A stretch of 64,000 nt of DNA from Affinundibacterium fentianense (GCF_018139545.1 NZ_JAGSPJ010000001.1:248001-312000), one strand, 5' to 3'; positions 30,350-40,944 are shown, numbered from the stretch's first letter. Numbers and translations: made by a program. Notes: generated from the sequence alone by a model not told the origin.

Positions 30350-30756
30350 ATTGATTCCCCATTTTGTGGGACTGGTTTTTCTGCCCTTTGCCTTCGCAAA
30401 AAGGATTTTGCTTCAATGCTAATCCGACGCAATATCTCCTGCGATTCGCGTCGTTTTAGCTGCAGCTTCTGTAAACATGCGTTAGTGAAAAATTCGTCGA
30501 GGCAACTTGCCTCGCCTGACAGCATGCTTTGTTGCAACTGGGCTTGTATTGGCGCTAATTTAGATAATGCCAGTTCTGCAATTGTACGGCTTTGAATACT
30601 GCCAAAAGAAAATTCTTTGTCGAGAGATTCAATTACCTCATCGATTTTTGGCCCGTTCTGTGCAGCTGCGGACCCAAATGATCCTAGCAAAAAAGCAAAC
30701 AAAAATCCACAAAGCAATCGCCACATGATTTTTTTGGAGTAGATCAATTTGTGCAT
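30346..30756 (-). CDS. small secreted protein of unknown function
   Basis: A 136-residue protein with a signal peptide (hydrophobic LLCGFLFAFLLGSFGSAAA, cleavage near AAA-Q). The mature part is helical and charged and has two cysteines about 11 residues apart (SCLDEFFTNACLQK) that could form a disulfide in the periplasm. I do not recognise a named family. An inner ATG at 30726 would still give a workable signal peptide. It lies 13 bp downstream of the zapE stop on the same strand, so the two may be cotranscribed. Confidence 0.7.
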   Translation of the reverse strand: MHKLIYSKKIMWRLLCGFLFAFLLGSFGSAAAQNGPKIDEVIESLDKEFSFGSIQSRTIAELALSKLAPIQAQLQQSMLSGEASCLDEFFTNACLQKLQLKRRESQEILRRISIEAKSFLRRQRAEKPVPQNGESI

Positions 30757-30769
30757 GTCGTTATGTCAA

Positions 30770-31876
30770 TCAGTGTTTAGTCTCGAGCATTGTTGTGATT
30801 TCACGTTGATCAGCGCGCATATAGTCTTTTGACTGCATTTCTATTATGCGTGACACGGTACGATGAAACTCATTGGACAAGGTTCCTTGCATATAAAGCA
30901 ATTCTGGCGCGACTTCAGCCGACATAATTAATTTCACTTTATTGTCGTAAAATACATCAATCAACCACGTAAATCGTCTCGCCTCTGAAGACATACCCGC
31001 TGACATTTGTGGAATCGATGACAAAATGACTGTATGGAAGCGACTGGCAATTTCTAAATAATCATTTTGAGAACGGGGTCCGCCGCATAAGGTTGCAAAA
31101 TCGAACCAAATTGTGGTGCCTGCTCGTCGCAACGACTTAAGCCGACGACCTTCAATGTCAACATGGGGATCTTCGTCTTTCGTTTCTGCCAATTTCGCAT
31201 AGGCGGCCCTCAAGGCATCATCAGTCGAAGCACCAAGGGGCGTCAAATATGCCTCGACTTGCTCCAAAGCGCGCTTGCGATAATCATTGCCTGAATCAAC
31301 ATTCATCACATCAAGCCGCTCGTGCAGCAGCGCTATTGTTGGCAACATTCTGTCTCGATGGAGGCCATCTGGATAAAGCGTGTCAGGATGATAATTCGAT
31401 GTCATGACAAATGATACGCCATTATCAAACAAGGCTTTCATCAAGTTGTAGAGCAACATGGCATCTGCAACATCGGACACATGGAATTCATCAAAGCAAA
31501 TCAAACGATATTTCTTAGCAATCCTCGACGCTACCTCATTTAATGGATCGGCAACACCTCGGAGCTCATCAAGCTCCCGGTGGACAGCACGCATAAATTC
31601 ATGAAAATGTAATCGGGTTTTTCGTACAACGGGTACAACGGAATAAAAACTATCCATTAGGAAAGATTTACCGCGACCAACGCCACCCCACATATAGACA
31701 CCACGTGGGACTTCAGGGCGACTAATGAGTCGGATCAATCGATTTGAACGCTTTGATTTAAATTCAACCCACTCGTCATAAGCTTGTTGCAAGCGATCCA
31801 CCGCACGTTTTTGCGCAGCATCGGCTTGAAATCCTCGCTCGGAGATAGCATGCTGATAGAACTCGTTGACATTCAT
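30770..31876 (-). CDS. zapE: cell division ATPase ZapE (AFG1-like)
   Basis: An AAA-type ATPase of about 368 residues. Walker A is WGGVGRGKSFLMDSFY (about residue 65), with HFHEFMRAVHREL and the Walker B LICFDEFHVSDVADAML (about 135) following. FTWLIDVFYDNKVKLIMSA lies near the C-terminus. ZapE associates with the division ring in E. coli and is linked to growth under low oxygen. The ATG at 31876 (MNVNEFYQHA) is used. A longer frame reading through the upstream palindrome is rejected because that stretch is a repeat. Confidence 0.9.
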   Translation of the reverse strand: MNVNEFYQHAISERGFQADAAQKRAVDRLQQAYDEWVEFKSKRSNRLIRLISRPEVPRGVYMWGGVGRGKSFLMDSFYSVVPVVRKTRLHFHEFMRAVHRELDELRGVADPLNEVASRIAKKYRLICFDEFHVSDVADAMLLYNLMKALFDNGVSFVMTSNYHPDTLYPDGLHRDRMLPTIALLHERLDVMNVDSGNDYRKRALEQVEAYLTPLGASTDDALRAAYAKLAETKDEDPHVDIEGRRLKSLRRAGTTIWFDFATLCGGPRSQNDYLEIASRFHTVILSSIPQMSAGMSSEARRFTWLIDVFYDNKVKLIMSAEVAPELLYMQGTLSNEFHRTVSRIIEMQSKDYMRADQREITTMLETKH

Positions 31877-31900
31877 TTGATTACACAGAAAAGGAATTAC

Positions 31901-31975
31901 ACAAACCGCAGAGGCGCAGCGCACGCCGAGAAATCAATTAATTTTCTCGACGTATGCTGCGCCTCTGCGGCTGAA
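31901..31975. repeat. long palindrome with CCGCAGAGGCGCAGC arms
   Basis: Arms at 31906-31920 and 31956-31970 are perfect 15-bp inverted copies, and the pairing continues inward with interruptions (GAGAAA / TTTCTC), leaving a small AT-rich loop. It lies between lpd and zapE on the minus strand, 30 bp upstream of the zapE start. As RNA it would be a strong hairpin that could end lpd transcripts or alter zapE expression. It has no T-run next to the stem, so it is not a standard terminator, and it may be an extragenic mobile-type repeat. Confidence 0.75.
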
Positions 31976-32013
31976 CTTTTTTCTAAGGAATTAGAAAAAA
32001 TTAAAACAAATTA

Positions 32014-33441
32014 TCAGAAGTTCAAAGAGCGCTTATCAACTGCTAACGCAGCTTCTTTCGTCGCTTCGGACAAAGATGGGTGTGCATGGCAAATACGTGC
32101 GATATCTTCGGAAGAAGCACGGAATTCCATTGCCACAACGGCTTCAGAAATCAATTCAGATGCCATAGGGCCAACAATATGAACGCCCAAGATTTCATCT
32201 GTCGTTGCATCAGCCAAGAATTTCACCATACCAGAGGTATCACCTAATGCGCGTGCACGACCATTCGCCATGAACGGGAATGTACCTGCTTTGTAAGCAA
32301 CACCATCCGCTTTCAATTGCTGCTCTGTGCGGCCAACCCATGCGATTTCTGGTGAAGTGTAGATGACCCAAGGAATCGTATTGAAATTGACGTGACCATG
32401 TTGACCAGCGATACGTTCCGCGACGGCAACGCCCTCTTCTTCCGCTTTGTGTGCGAGCATAGGTCCGCGAACAACGTCACCCACCGCCCATACATTTGCC
32501 AAATTCGTTTTGCAATCACCATCGACAGCGATGAAACCACGTTCATCCAAAGCCAAGCCAACTGCTTCTGCATTCAAACCATTGGTGTTCGGCGTACGAC
32601 CAATCGAAATGATTAGTTTGTCGAATACGGCCTTGTGCTCTGTGCCTTTATCATCGGTGTAATTGACTGTGACATCATTTGCACCTTTAACGATTTCGCC
32701 GATCTTGACACCAAGATTAATAGACAATCCTTGTTTGACGAACAATTTGTGCGCTTCTTTCGCGATTTGCTCGTCGACCGCGCCCAAGAATGTTGGCAAT
32801 GCTTCGAGCACGGTGACTTCAGCACCGCATCGACGCCAAACGCTACCCATTTCCAAACCAATTACGCCGGCACCGATCACACCCAATTTTTTCGGTACTG
32901 CTGAGATTTTCAATGCACCGTCATTCGACAAAATCAATTCTTCATCAAACGCTGCACCTGGTAAAGAACGTGCATTCGAACCTGTTGCAACGATAACGTG
33001 TTTACCCGTAATCGTCTCTTCCGCCTTGCCCGCCACTTTGATTTCATAAGCGCCATCAGCAGCTTTCACAAACGAGCCATGACCGTGGAAGAATGTCACT
33101 TTATTCTTTTTGAATAAGTAGACGATCCCGTCATTGTTTTGCTTCACGATGGTGTCTTTACGTTTCAGCATTTTCGCTACATCTAACTCCAAGCCACTCA
33201 CACTGATACCGTGATCGGCAAAAGCGTGACCAGCGTGTTCATAGTGCTCTGAAGATTGCAACAATGCTTTTGACGGAATGCAGCCGACATTAGTACAGGT
33301 ACCGCCTGGTGCAGGACCACCTTTGTCGTTAGTCCACGCGTCGATACAAGCTGTTGAAAAACCTAATTGTGCCGCGCGAATCGCAGCGATATAACCACCA
33401 GGACCGCCGCCGATAACGACGACATCAAATTGTTTGCTCAT
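32014..33441 (-). CDS. lpdA: dihydrolipoyl dehydrogenase (E3)
   Basis: A 475-residue flavoprotein that reoxidises lipoamide of the 2-oxoglutarate dehydrogenase complex. FAD motif [19 protein letters not shown] at the start; redox disulfide in [16 protein letters not shown] (about residues 45-60); NAD motif [17 protein letters not shown] (about 185); the second FAD contact in [16 protein letters not shown] (about 320); and the active-site His-Glu in [15 protein letters not shown]. Downstream of odhA and odhB on the same strand, it completes the complex. Confidence 0.95.
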   Translation of the reverse strand: MSKQFDVVVIGGGPGGYIAAIRAAQLGFSTACIDAWTNDKGGPAPGGTCTNVGCIPSKALLQSSEHYEHAGHAFADHGISVSGLELDVAKMLKRKDTIVKQNNDGIVYLFKKNKVTFFHGHGSFVKAADGAYEIKVAGKAEETITGKHVIVATGSNARSLPGAAFDEELILSNDGALKISAVPKKLGVIGAGVIGLEMGSVWRRCGAEVTVLEALPTFLGAVDEQIAKEAHKLFVKQGLSINLGVKIGEIVKGANDVTVNYTDDKGTEHKAVFDKLIISIGRTPNTNGLNAEAVGLALDERGFIAVDGDCKTNLANVWAVGDVVRGPMLAHKAEEEGVAVAERIAGQHGHVNFNTIPWVIYTSPEIAWVGRTEQQLKADGVAYKAGTFPFMANGRARALGDTSGMVKFLADATTDEILGVHIVGPMASELISEAVVAMEFRASSEDIARICHAHPSLSEATKEAALAVDKRSLNF

Positions 33442-33536
33442 AGTCTTACCTTGTCAGGTTTACTTTTCAATAAATAATGGGGAATGAGCGCAGTCTGTTT
33501 TTATCTAACAAAACTTCTGCGCTCATTAAAACGAAC

Positions 33537-33884
33537 TTAGTCTTCTTCTGGAATAAAGATCCACGCCAGCAAATAGAAAATAATGCCGAAACCAAAGCAG
33601 GCAACGAAGATCACAAAAACCAAACGCCAAATCCATGACTGCATGCCAGTGAATTTACCGAGGCCGCCGCAAACGCCACCTATCCATTGGTCTGTTTTTG
33701 AACGGCGTAAATCATTCAACTGCGCGAATGGATTTTCCGCATTTGAATTGCTAGCCGAATTTCCGGTATTACCCGCATTCAATCCAGCTAATAATTTTTC
33801 TTTGGCCTGTGCAAACTCAGCATCAGTCAGTGCGCCCGACTGATGCAGTTTGTGCAGACGATCAATTTCGTCAGCAATATTCAT
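33537..33884 (-). CDS. SHOCT-PspC domain membrane protein
   Basis: A 115-residue protein. Residues 1-35 form a SHOCT motif (IADEIDRLHKLHQSGALTDA then EFAQAKEKLLAG). An Asn/Ala linker follows, then a PspC domain from about residue 60 (DQWIGGVCGGLGKFTGMQSW) with a transmembrane helix (LVFVIFVACFGFGIIFYLLA) and the end FIPEED. PspC domains are tied to envelope stress sensing. The surprise is the place, between odhB (25 bp) and lpdA (95 bp), within the 2-oxoglutarate dehydrogenase genes. No pspA or pspB is nearby. Confidence 0.88.
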   Translation of the reverse strand: MNIADEIDRLHKLHQSGALTDAEFAQAKEKLLAGLNAGNTGNSASNSNAENPFAQLNDLRRSKTDQWIGGVCGGLGKFTGMQSWIWRLVFVIFVACFGFGIIFYLLAWIFIPEED

Positions 33885-33909
33885 AGGGTGCGGGCTCTTT
33901 ATCGAGAGA

Positions 33910-35157
33910 TTAGAGGTCTAACAACAAGCGCGCTGGATCTTCCAGTGCTTCTTTCATCGCGACCAAACCAAGAACCGCTTCACGACCGTCGATGATACGG
34001 TGATCGTAAGACATTGCTAAGTAGTTCATAGGACGAACAACGATTTGACCGTTTTCAACCACAGCGCGATCTTTCGTCGCATGCACGCCCAAGATAGCGG
34101 ATTGTGGTGGATTGATGATCGGTGTCGATAACATGGAGCCGAAAGTACCACCGTTGGAGATAGAGAAAGTACCGCCAGTCAAATCGTCCAAAGTCAATTT
34201 ACCGTCTTTTGCTTTAGCTCCGAATTCACCGATTTTCTTTTCAATTTCAGCAATCGTCATTTGATCTGCATTACGCAAAATTGGTACCACCAAACCGCGT
34301 GGTGAACCTACTGCGATACCAATATCAAAGTAGCCGTGGTACACGATGTCATTGCCATCAACCGACGCGTTCAAAATTGGATATTTCTTCAAAGCGGCAA
34401 CTGCTGCTTTAACGAAGAAAGACATAAAGCCCAATTTCACGCCGTGTTCTTTTTCAAACTTGTCTTTGTACTTGTTACGCAAGTCCATGACTGGCGCCAT
34501 ATTGACTTCATTAAATGTCGTCAAAATCGCATTTGTTGACTGTGATTGCACCAAACGCTCTGCAATACGTGCACGCAAACGGCTCATAGGAACGCGTTCT
34601 TCTGGACGATCGCCAAGATTAGCAACCGCTGGCGCTGCAACTTGTTGCAAAGCTGGTTTCGCTGCTACGGGAGCGGCCAAAGGCGCAACCGCTGGCGCCG
34701 CTTTACCTGCAACCGCAGCCAATGCATCACCTTTTGTTACGCGACCATCTTTACCCGTACCATCAACCGCACCGGCAGACAAATTGTTTTCTGCCAAAAT
34801 TTTTGCAGCAGCAGGCATTGCGATACCCGCAGCGGAACTTGCGCTAGCAGCAGCGACTGGGGCTGCTGCGACTGCGACTGGAGCGGCAGCAGCAGGAGCG
34901 GATGCACCAGCACTTGCTTCCGTATCCAACATCGCAATCACTTCACCAGCAACGACTGTACTGCCATCACCTTTGATAATTTGTGTGATTACGCCTGCGC
35001 CTGGCGCCGGTAATTCCAGCACCACTTTGTCCGTTTCAACGTCAACTAAATTTTCGTCGCGGCTAACTGCTTCACCGACTTTTTTATGCCAAGAGAGCAA
35101 AGTCGCTTCAGCGACAGATTCAGATAACTGAGGAACTTTTACTTCGATAATTGCCAT
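33910..35157 (-). CDS. odhB: 2-oxoglutarate dehydrogenase E2, dihydrolipoyl succinyltransferase
   Basis: A 415-residue E2 subunit. One lipoyl domain (about 1-78) has the lipoylated lysine in [14 protein letters not shown]. After an Ala/Pro linker comes the E3-binding domain ([19 protein letters not shown], about 118-150) and the catalytic domain (about 185-415) with [16 protein letters not shown] holding the catalytic His and Asp. It transfers the succinyl group to CoA. Gene order odhA-odhB-(pspC)-lpdA supports one complex. Confidence 0.95.
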   Translation of the reverse strand: MAIIEVKVPQLSESVAEATLLSWHKKVGEAVSRDENLVDVETDKVVLELPAPGAGVITQIIKGDGSTVVAGEVIAMLDTEASAGASAPAAAAPVAVAAAPVAAASASSAAGIAMPAAAKILAENNLSAGAVDGTGKDGRVTKGDALAAVAGKAAPAVAPLAAPVAAKPALQQVAAPAVANLGDRPEERVPMSRLRARIAERLVQSQSTNAILTTFNEVNMAPVMDLRNKYKDKFEKEHGVKLGFMSFFVKAAVAALKKYPILNASVDGNDIVYHGYFDIGIAVGSPRGLVVPILRNADQMTIAEIEKKIGEFGAKAKDGKLTLDDLTGGTFSISNGGTFGSMLSTPIINPPQSAILGVHATKDRAVVENGQIVVRPMNYLAMSYDHRIIDGREAVLGLVAMKEALEDPARLLLDL

Positions 35158-35232
35158 GTTTATTCTCCGTGTAGGATGTCTATGTCTAATTCGGCACTGC
35201 GCTTTCTTTATTATTGGCAGTGCCGCCTAGGA

Positions 35233-38088
35233 TTATTTGGTCAAGATATAGCCCTTGAGTTTTGAAAAGGCTGCATCAAGCAATGCTTTTTGTTGCGCAT
35301 AGTGCTTGTCGTAGTAACCGACTGCTGGCGATGCACTCGCAGGACGACCTGCGTAAGCAAGCTTCTGACCTTCATCCAAACTTTCAAAGATATTGTGTTG
35401 AATTTGGAACCATGGGCCTTGATTTTGTGGTTCATCTTGTGCCCAAACCAATTCCACCATGTTCGGGAATTTCTTCAATTCCGCGACAAAACTCTTATGT
35501 GGGAATGGGTAGAGTTGTTCCACACGAATAATCGCAGTATCAGTTTGAGCGCGCTCTTTACGTGCGTTGACCAAATCATAGTAAACCTTGCCGGAACAAG
35601 CGATCACGCGTTTGACTTTCTTCGCATCGATAGACTCATCCACTTCACCAATCACCGTATGGAAACTACCTTTTGCCAATTCTGACAATGGAGAACCTGC
35701 ATCCTTATTACGCAACAAAGACTTTGGTGTCATGATGACCAAAGGCTTACGGAATTGACGGATCATTTGACGACGCAACAAATGGAAAATCTGTGATGCT
35801 GTCGTTGGTTGAACGACTTGCATATTATTGTCTGCACACAATTGCAAGAAACGTTCTGGACGAGCAGAAGAATGTTCTGGACCCTGACCTTCATAGCCAT
35901 GTGGCAGCATCATCACGAGACCGCAAGCACGACCCCACTTCACTTCGCCGGAGCTAATGAATTGATCGATAACGACTTGCGCGCCATTCGCGAAGTCACC
36001 GAATTGCGCTTCCCAGATGGTCAAGGTATTTGGCTCTGCACTGGAATAACCATATTCAAACGCCAATACCGCCTCTTCTGACAAGACAGAGTCAATCACA
36101 GTGAATGGTGCTTGTTTATCAGAAATGTTTTGCAAGGGGATATAAGTACCAGCGTCCCAACGCTCACGTTTCTGGTCATGCAACACTGCATGGCGATGAA
36201 CGAAAGTACCGCGACCTGCATCTTGACCAGTTAAACGAATCGCGTAACCTGAAGACACCAAAGAAGCAAAGGCCAAATGTTCGCCCATACCCCAATCAAG
36301 ATTCATCTCGCCACGGCCCATTGCTGCGCGATCTGCCAACACTTTTTCAACCAAGCTGTGTGGTTTAAAGTCAGCTGGGATAGTCGTGATGCGTTCTGCC
36401 AAACGTTTCAGTTCAGTAGCTGGAACCGCAGTATCTGCCGCATCAGTCCATTTTTTGTTCAGGAATGGAATCCAATCAACTGCAAATTTATTCTTGAAGT
36501 TGGAAATAACCGGATCAACTGTATGCTTACCTGCATCCATCGCATCACGGAAAGCTTTCACCATATCATCACCAGCTGCTGCTCCGATGGTGCCTTGCGC
36601 TGCCAACTTATCGGCATACATCTTACGTGTGCCAGGATGTTGTGCAATCTTTTTGTACATCAAAGGCTGTGTCAATGCTGGTGTATCTTGTTCGTTATGA
36701 CCCAATTTACGGTAGCAGATAATATCGACCACAACGTCTTTCTTGAAAACCATACGATAATCAAGCGCAATTTGCGTTGCCAAGACCACGGCTTCAGGAT
36801 CATCTGCATTCACGTGCAAGACTGGCGCTTCGATCATCTTAACAACGTCTGAGCAATACAAAGTCGAACGTGCATCACGTGGATCAGATGTCGTGAAACC
36901 AATTTGATTATTGATGACGATATGCACGGTACCACCAGTACCGTAGCCGCGTGTTTGCGCCAGATTCAAGGTTTCCATCACGACGCCTTGACCTGCGAAC
37001 GCAGCATCACCGTGTACCAAGATAGGCAACACTTGCGCGCCATCTTTATCGCCACGACGTTCCATACGTGCTTTCACGGAACCTTCAACCACAGGATTGA
37101 CGATTTCCAAGTGAGACGGATTGAATGCTAATGACAAATGAACTGGACCGCCTGGGGTTGACACATCAGAGGAAAAACCTTGATGGTATTTCACGTCACC
37201 GGCAGGTAAGTCATCACCATGTTTACCTTCAAATTCAGCAAACAAATCTTGCGGCATTTTGCCCAAAGTATTGACCAACACGTTCAAACGACCGCGATGC
37301 GCCATACCGATCACGATTTCTTCCACACCGCGCTCACCTGCGCGTTGAATCGTTTCATCAATGGAAGCGATAAAACTTTCGCCGCCCTCTAAAGAGAAGC
37401 GTTTTTGACCAACATAACGTGTATGTAAATAACGTTCCAAGCCCTCTGCTGCCGTCAAGCGTTCCAGAATATGTTTTTTCTTTTCGGCTGTGAAGTTTGG
37501 TGTGGAGCGGATTGATTCTAATTTTTCTTGCATCCAGCGCTTTTCGGCTGGATCACCGATGTACATAAATTCGGCGCCGATAGAACGACAGTAAGTATCA
37601 CGCAAGGAATTGAGCAGGTCGCGTAAAGAGGCGGTCTCTGTCCCAAAATACGTATTGCTGATATTGAACTGCGTATCCATATCCGCGTCAGTAAAGCCGT
37701 AAAAACTTGGCTCTAACTCTGGAAGTGGTGGACGTTCTTGACGTTGCAAAGGATCGAGGTTTGCCCAACGGCTACCCAAGAAACGGTAAGCGGCGATTAA
37801 TTGCTGAGCGGCGACACGTTTGCGTCCCATTTCAGCATCACCAGCAGCACTTACGGTACGAATTGGACCTTGTTTTGCACGTTCGGCAAATGAGGCGATG
37901 ACTGGCGCGTGAGCCACATCGGGTTTGGCAGAACCATCAACTGCGGGAACGTGTTGCATGGCGTCGAAATACGCACGCCAATTGTCCGGAACGGAGCCAG
38001 GATTGTTGAGATACGACTCATACAGTTCTTCAACATACGGCGCATTGCCGCCGAACAGATACGAGTTAGCGTTTTGTTGTTGCATCAT
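35233..38088 (-). CDS. odhA: 2-oxoglutarate dehydrogenase E1
   Basis: A thiamine-diphosphate enzyme of about 951 residues that decarboxylates 2-oxoglutarate in the TCA cycle. N-terminal E2-binding segment NSYLFGGNAPYVEELYESYL; IGMAHRGRLNVLVNTLGKMP (about 255-275); VHGDAAFAGQGVVMETLNLA with the Mg/ThDP Asp (about 360); C-terminal VWAQDEPQNQGPW. The ATG at 38088 is used because AAGGT lies seven bases upstream; a GTG three codons earlier is less favoured. The start of a three-part operon with odhB and lpdA. Confidence 0.95.
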   Translation of the reverse strand: MMQQQNANSYLFGGNAPYVEELYESYLNNPGSVPDNWRAYFDAMQHVPAVDGSAKPDVAHAPVIASFAERAKQGPIRTVSAAGDAEMGRKRVAAQQLIAAYRFLGSRWANLDPLQRQERPPLPELEPSFYGFTDADMDTQFNISNTYFGTETASLRDLLNSLRDTYCRSIGAEFMYIGDPAEKRWMQEKLESIRSTPNFTAEKKKHILERLTAAEGLERYLHTRYVGQKRFSLEGGESFIASIDETIQRAGERGVEEIVIGMAHRGRLNVLVNTLGKMPQDLFAEFEGKHGDDLPAGDVKYHQGFSSDVSTPGGPVHLSLAFNPSHLEIVNPVVEGSVKARMERRGDKDGAQVLPILVHGDAAFAGQGVVMETLNLAQTRGYGTGGTVHIVINNQIGFTTSDPRDARSTLYCSDVVKMIEAPVLHVNADDPEAVVLATQIALDYRMVFKKDVVVDIICYRKLGHNEQDTPALTQPLMYKKIAQHPGTRKMYADKLAAQGTIGAAAGDDMVKAFRDAMDAGKHTVDPVISNFKNKFAVDWIPFLNKKWTDAADTAVPATELKRLAERITTIPADFKPHSLVEKVLADRAAMGRGEMNLDWGMGEHLAFASLVSSGYAIRLTGQDAGRGTFVHRHAVLHDQKRERWDAGTYIPLQNISDKQAPFTVIDSVLSEEAVLAFEYGYSSAEPNTLTIWEAQFGDFANGAQVVIDQFISSGEVKWGRACGLVMMLPHGYEGQGPEHSSARPERFLQLCADNNMQVVQPTTASQIFHLLRRQMIRQFRKPLVIMTPKSLLRNKDAGSPLSELAKGSFHTVIGEVDESIDAKKVKRVIACSGKVYYDLVNARKERAQTDTAIIRVEQLYPFPHKSFVAELKKFPNMVELVWAQDEPQNQGPWFQIQHNIFESLDEGQKLAYAGRPASASPAVGYYDKHYAQQKALLDAAFSKLKGYILTK

Positions 38089-38097
38089 ATTGCTCAC

Positions 38098-38398
38098 CTT
38101 TCTTCGCGCTTCGCGAGATTAGCGGGTTAATCTAACCTTCCGCGACACGGCCTGACCGGTTAGCGGATTGCACATCAAGTTGTGGGGAAGGACTCATTCG
38201 AAATTCTATTTTCAACCGGAGATTTGACACGGCACTTCAGGAAATACCACTTCAAACAAAAGGAAGAATCTTGATTTTCAACATCAAACGCGAGAATAAC
38301 ATATTTCGCCATAAAAAAAGCGAGCATTTTCTACTCGCTTTTATAAAATATATTTAATCTCTTAAATAATAATTATTATTTAATCTAATTAATTTTGC
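38098..38398. other. gltA-odhA intergenic region, 301 bp
   Basis: On the minus strand this holds the gltA terminator (right end) and the presumed odhA promoter and leader. I see no RNA gene or small gene in it and no copy of the 18-bp palindrome found near the GntR gene. Confidence 0.5.
38310..38346 (-). terminator. rho-independent terminator after gltA
   Basis: On the minus strand AAAAGCGAG (38342-38334), a nine-base loop and CTCGCTTTT (38324-38316) form a hairpin followed by a longer T-run. It lies about 55 bp after the gltA stop and separates gltA from odhA. Confidence 0.8.
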
Positions 38399-39703
38399 TT
38401 AACGCTTATCGATTGCTGGCACATCACGTTTTGGAGAGCCAACGAACAATTGACGTGGTCGACCAATTTTTTGCTCTGGATCAGAAATCATTTCCTTCCA
38501 TTGTGCGACCCAACCTACTGTACGCGCCAAGGCAAAAATACCCGTGAACAATGCAGTCGGAATACCTAGTGCACGTTGCACGATGCCGGAATAGAAATCA
38601 ACGTTTGGATACAACTTACGTGATACGAAGTATTCATCTTCCAACGCAATTTTTTCCAACGCCATAGCTAATTTAAACAACGGATCGTCTTGCAAGCCTA
38701 ATTCATTCAAGACTTCGTAGCATGTTTCGCGCATTAATTTTGCGCGTGGATCGTAGTTTTTATACACACGATGACCAAAGCCCATCAACTTCACGCCAGA
38801 GTTTTTATCTTTGACTTGCTCGATGAAACGAGGAATGTTGTCGACAGAACCGATTTCTTCCAACATGCTCAATGCCGCTTCATTCGCGCCACCATGAGCC
38901 GGACCCCATAAGCAAGCGATACCAGCCGCGATACATGCAAATGGATTCGCACCGGAAGAACCTGCCAAACGTACAGTTGATGTCGATGCATTTTGTTCAT
39001 GATCTGCATGCAAAATCAAAATACGATCTAAGGCACGGACCAACACTTCATTGACCTTGTATGGCTCGCAAGGATTCGAGAACATCATGTACATGAAGTT
39101 CGCGCTATACGACAAATCATTGCGTGGATAAACGAATGGTTGGCCGATAGAATATTTGTAGGCCATAGCAACCAAAGTTGGCATTTTCGCGATCAAACGA
39201 ATTGCCGATACTTCGCGGTGGTGTGCGTCATTGATATCCAAAGAATCGTGATAGAACGAAGCTAACGCACCAACGGTACCAACCAATACGGACATAGGAT
39301 GCGCATCACGACGGAAGCCACGGAAGAAAAATTGCATCTGTTCGTGCACCATCGTGTGCTTGGTCACTGTATCGACGAATTTTTGCTTCTGCTCAGCATT
39401 AGGCAATTCACCATTTAACAACAAGTAGCAAGATTCTAAGAAATCACCACCGTTTTGCGCCAATTGTTCAATTGGATAGCCGCGATACAACAATTCACCT
39501 TTATCACCATCGATGTAGGTGATGGAGGAATTACATGCCGCAGTCGACATGAAGCCTGGGTCATAAGTAAACTTGCCAGTGGCACCGTACAGTTTACGAA
39601 TGTCGATCACGTCAGGTCCGATCGAACCCTTGTAAATTGGCATTTCAATCGATGGGGAGCCATCAGAAAATGATAGCGTTGCTTTTGTTTCAGAGTTGGT
39701 CAT
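38399..39703 (-). CDS. gltA: citrate synthase, type II (hexameric)
   Basis: A 434-residue enzyme condensing oxaloacetate and acetyl-CoA. It opens with the beta-sheet domain typical of Gram-negative NADH-sensitive enzymes ([20 protein letters not shown]). Catalytic residues are in [17 protein letters not shown] (His), [15 protein letters not shown] and [16 protein letters not shown]. An AAGGAAGAG ribosome-binding site is close to the ATG. It lies downstream of sdhE with a 102-bp gap. Confidence 0.95.
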   Translation of the reverse strand: MTNSETKATLSFSDGSPSIEMPIYKGSIGPDVIDIRKLYGATGKFTYDPGFMSTAACNSSITYIDGDKGELLYRGYPIEQLAQNGGDFLESCYLLLNGELPNAEQKQKFVDTVTKHTMVHEQMQFFFRGFRRDAHPMSVLVGTVGALASFYHDSLDINDAHHREVSAIRLIAKMPTLVAMAYKYSIGQPFVYPRNDLSYSANFMYMMFSNPCEPYKVNEVLVRALDRILILHADHEQNASTSTVRLAGSSGANPFACIAAGIACLWGPAHGGANEAALSMLEEIGSVDNIPRFIEQVKDKNSGVKLMGFGHRVYKNYDPRAKLMRETCYEVLNELGLQDDPLFKLAMALEKIALEDEYFVSRKLYPNVDFYSGIVQRALGIPTALFTGIFALARTVGWVAQWKEMISDPEQKIGRPRQLFVGSPKRDVPAIDKR

Positions 39704-39805
39704 GGCTCTTCCTTCGTTGCAGGTGAGTCGTTAATAAAAAGTGAGAAAAAAATGAGAGAAAACCGAGCGAATTAAAGTGCGTCCATTCGCGTTCCACATA
39801 CAATC

Positions 39806-40087
39806 CTATGCTGCGCGCAAACGCGTCAACAGTGCTTTCACATGAGGCAAATCGAGCTGATCTTCCGGCTCTTTTTTCCCCATCAACAAATCCATTAATG
39901 CATTGTCAGAGATGTCCATCAGGCGACTAAAAGCGTCGACCTCTTCATCTGACATAGTTTCTTCATGCGCATCCAAAAAGCGCGTGAGTATCAAATCATT
40001 TTCCAACAAGCCACGGCGCGCACGCCAACGCAATCTTGCTCGATTCACTGGATCGCTTTGATGCAAACCAGACATCACACCCGACAT
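39806..40087 (-). CDS. sdhE: succinate dehydrogenase FAD assembly factor
   Basis: A 93-residue small helical protein of the SdhE/DUF339 family. It carries the conserved RARLRWRARRGLLENDLIL stretch around residue 20, with the RGxxE motif used to attach FAD covalently to SdhA. A TAGGA ribosome-binding site precedes the ATG. It follows sdhB after about 146 bp that contain a hairpin (separate entry), as expected for a maturation factor encoded with its target. Confidence 0.93.
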   Translation of the reverse strand: MSGVMSGLHQSDPVNRARLRWRARRGLLENDLILTRFLDAHEETMSDEEVDAFSRLMDISDNALMDLLMGKKEPEDQLDLPHVKALLTRLRAA

Positions 40088-40108
40088 GATTTTTCCTATC
40101 TCTTAAAC

Positions 40109-40159
40109 TGGTCAGAGCCTTCTATCCAATCTTCTGCATTAAACCGAAGACTCTGACTC
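40109..40159 (-). other. hairpin in the sdhB-sdhE intergenic region
   Basis: GTCAGAGCCTTC (40111-40122) pairs with GAAGACTCTGAC (40146-40157) with one mismatch and a 23-base loop. No T-run follows on the minus strand, so a processing, stabilising or attenuating element within the sdh transcript is likelier than a terminator. Confidence 0.55.
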
Positions 40160-40233
40160 AGGAAGCGCTAATACGTTCATTCATTCTCGCCTAACATCAC
40201 ATTGCAACGACGAGAAATAAACGTTGAGTGTCA

Positions 40234-40944
40234 TTACACTGCGCGACGAACCATCAATTCCTTAATCTTACCGATTGCTCTTGTTGGGTTCAAACCTTTA
40301 GGGCAGACATCAACGCAATTCATAATCGTATGACAGCGGAATAAACGATATGGATCTTCCAAGTTATCTAAGCGCTCACCAGTAGCCTGATCGCGTGAAT
40401 CCGCGATAAATCGGTATGCTTGCAACAAACCTGCTGGACCAACAAATTTGTCTGGATTCCACCAGAATGAAGGACATGAAGTTGAGCAGCATGCACACAA
40501 AATACATTCGTACAAGCCATCCAATTCTTCACGTTCTGTTGGCGATTGCAAACGTTCTTTTTCAGGCGGAATACTGTCATTAATCAAATAAGGTTTGATC
40601 GAATTGTATTGCTTGAAGAATTGCGTCATATCGACGATCAAATCGCGGATAACTGGCAGGCCAGGCAATGGACGTAGAACGATAGGCTCAGTCAATTCAT
40701 TCAAATTGGTAGTACACGCCAAACCGTTTTTACCATTGATATTCATTGCATCAGAGCCGCACACACCTTCACGGCATGAACGACGCAACGCCAATGAATC
40801 ATCAACGTCTGCTTTAATGCGTTGCAAAGCATCCAACAACATTTTGTCGGTGTCTTGCAATTCGACTGTCAAGTCTTGCATGTAAGGCTTCGCATCCTTG
40901 TCCGGATCGTAGCGATAGATTTTAAATTTTAATGTACGTGCCAT
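40234..40944 (-). CDS. sdhB: succinate dehydrogenase iron-sulfur subunit
   Basis: A 236-residue subunit carrying three Fe-S clusters: the [2Fe-2S] cysteines in [14 protein letters not shown] and GLACTTNL (about 57-77), and the [4Fe-4S] and [3Fe-4S] cysteines in [17 protein letters not shown] (about 145-162) and [17 protein letters not shown] (about 205-220). It passes electrons from SdhA to ubiquinone. It starts 10 bp after sdhA. Confidence 0.96.
   Translation of the reverse strand: MARTLKFKIYRYDPDKDAKPYMQDLTVELQDTDKMLLDALQRIKADVDDSLALRRSCREGVCGSDAMNINGKNGLACTTNLNELTEPIVLRPLPGLPVIRDLIVDMTQFFKQYNSIKPYLINDSIPPEKERLQSPTEREELDGLYECILCACCSTSCPSFWWNPDKFVGPAGLLQAYRFIADSRDQATGERLDNLEDPYRLFRCHTIMNCVDVCPKGLNPTRAIGKIKELMVRRAV

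Noticed and set aside
31877-31924. N-terminal extension of zapE (MRCASAVCVIPFLCNQ)
   Set aside because: It is translation of one arm of the palindromic repeat; the family start is MNVNEFYQHA.
34346-35131. 261-codon plus-strand frame opposite odhB
   Set aside because: The antisense of an Ala-rich linker region. Composition is low-complexity and odhB itself is certain.
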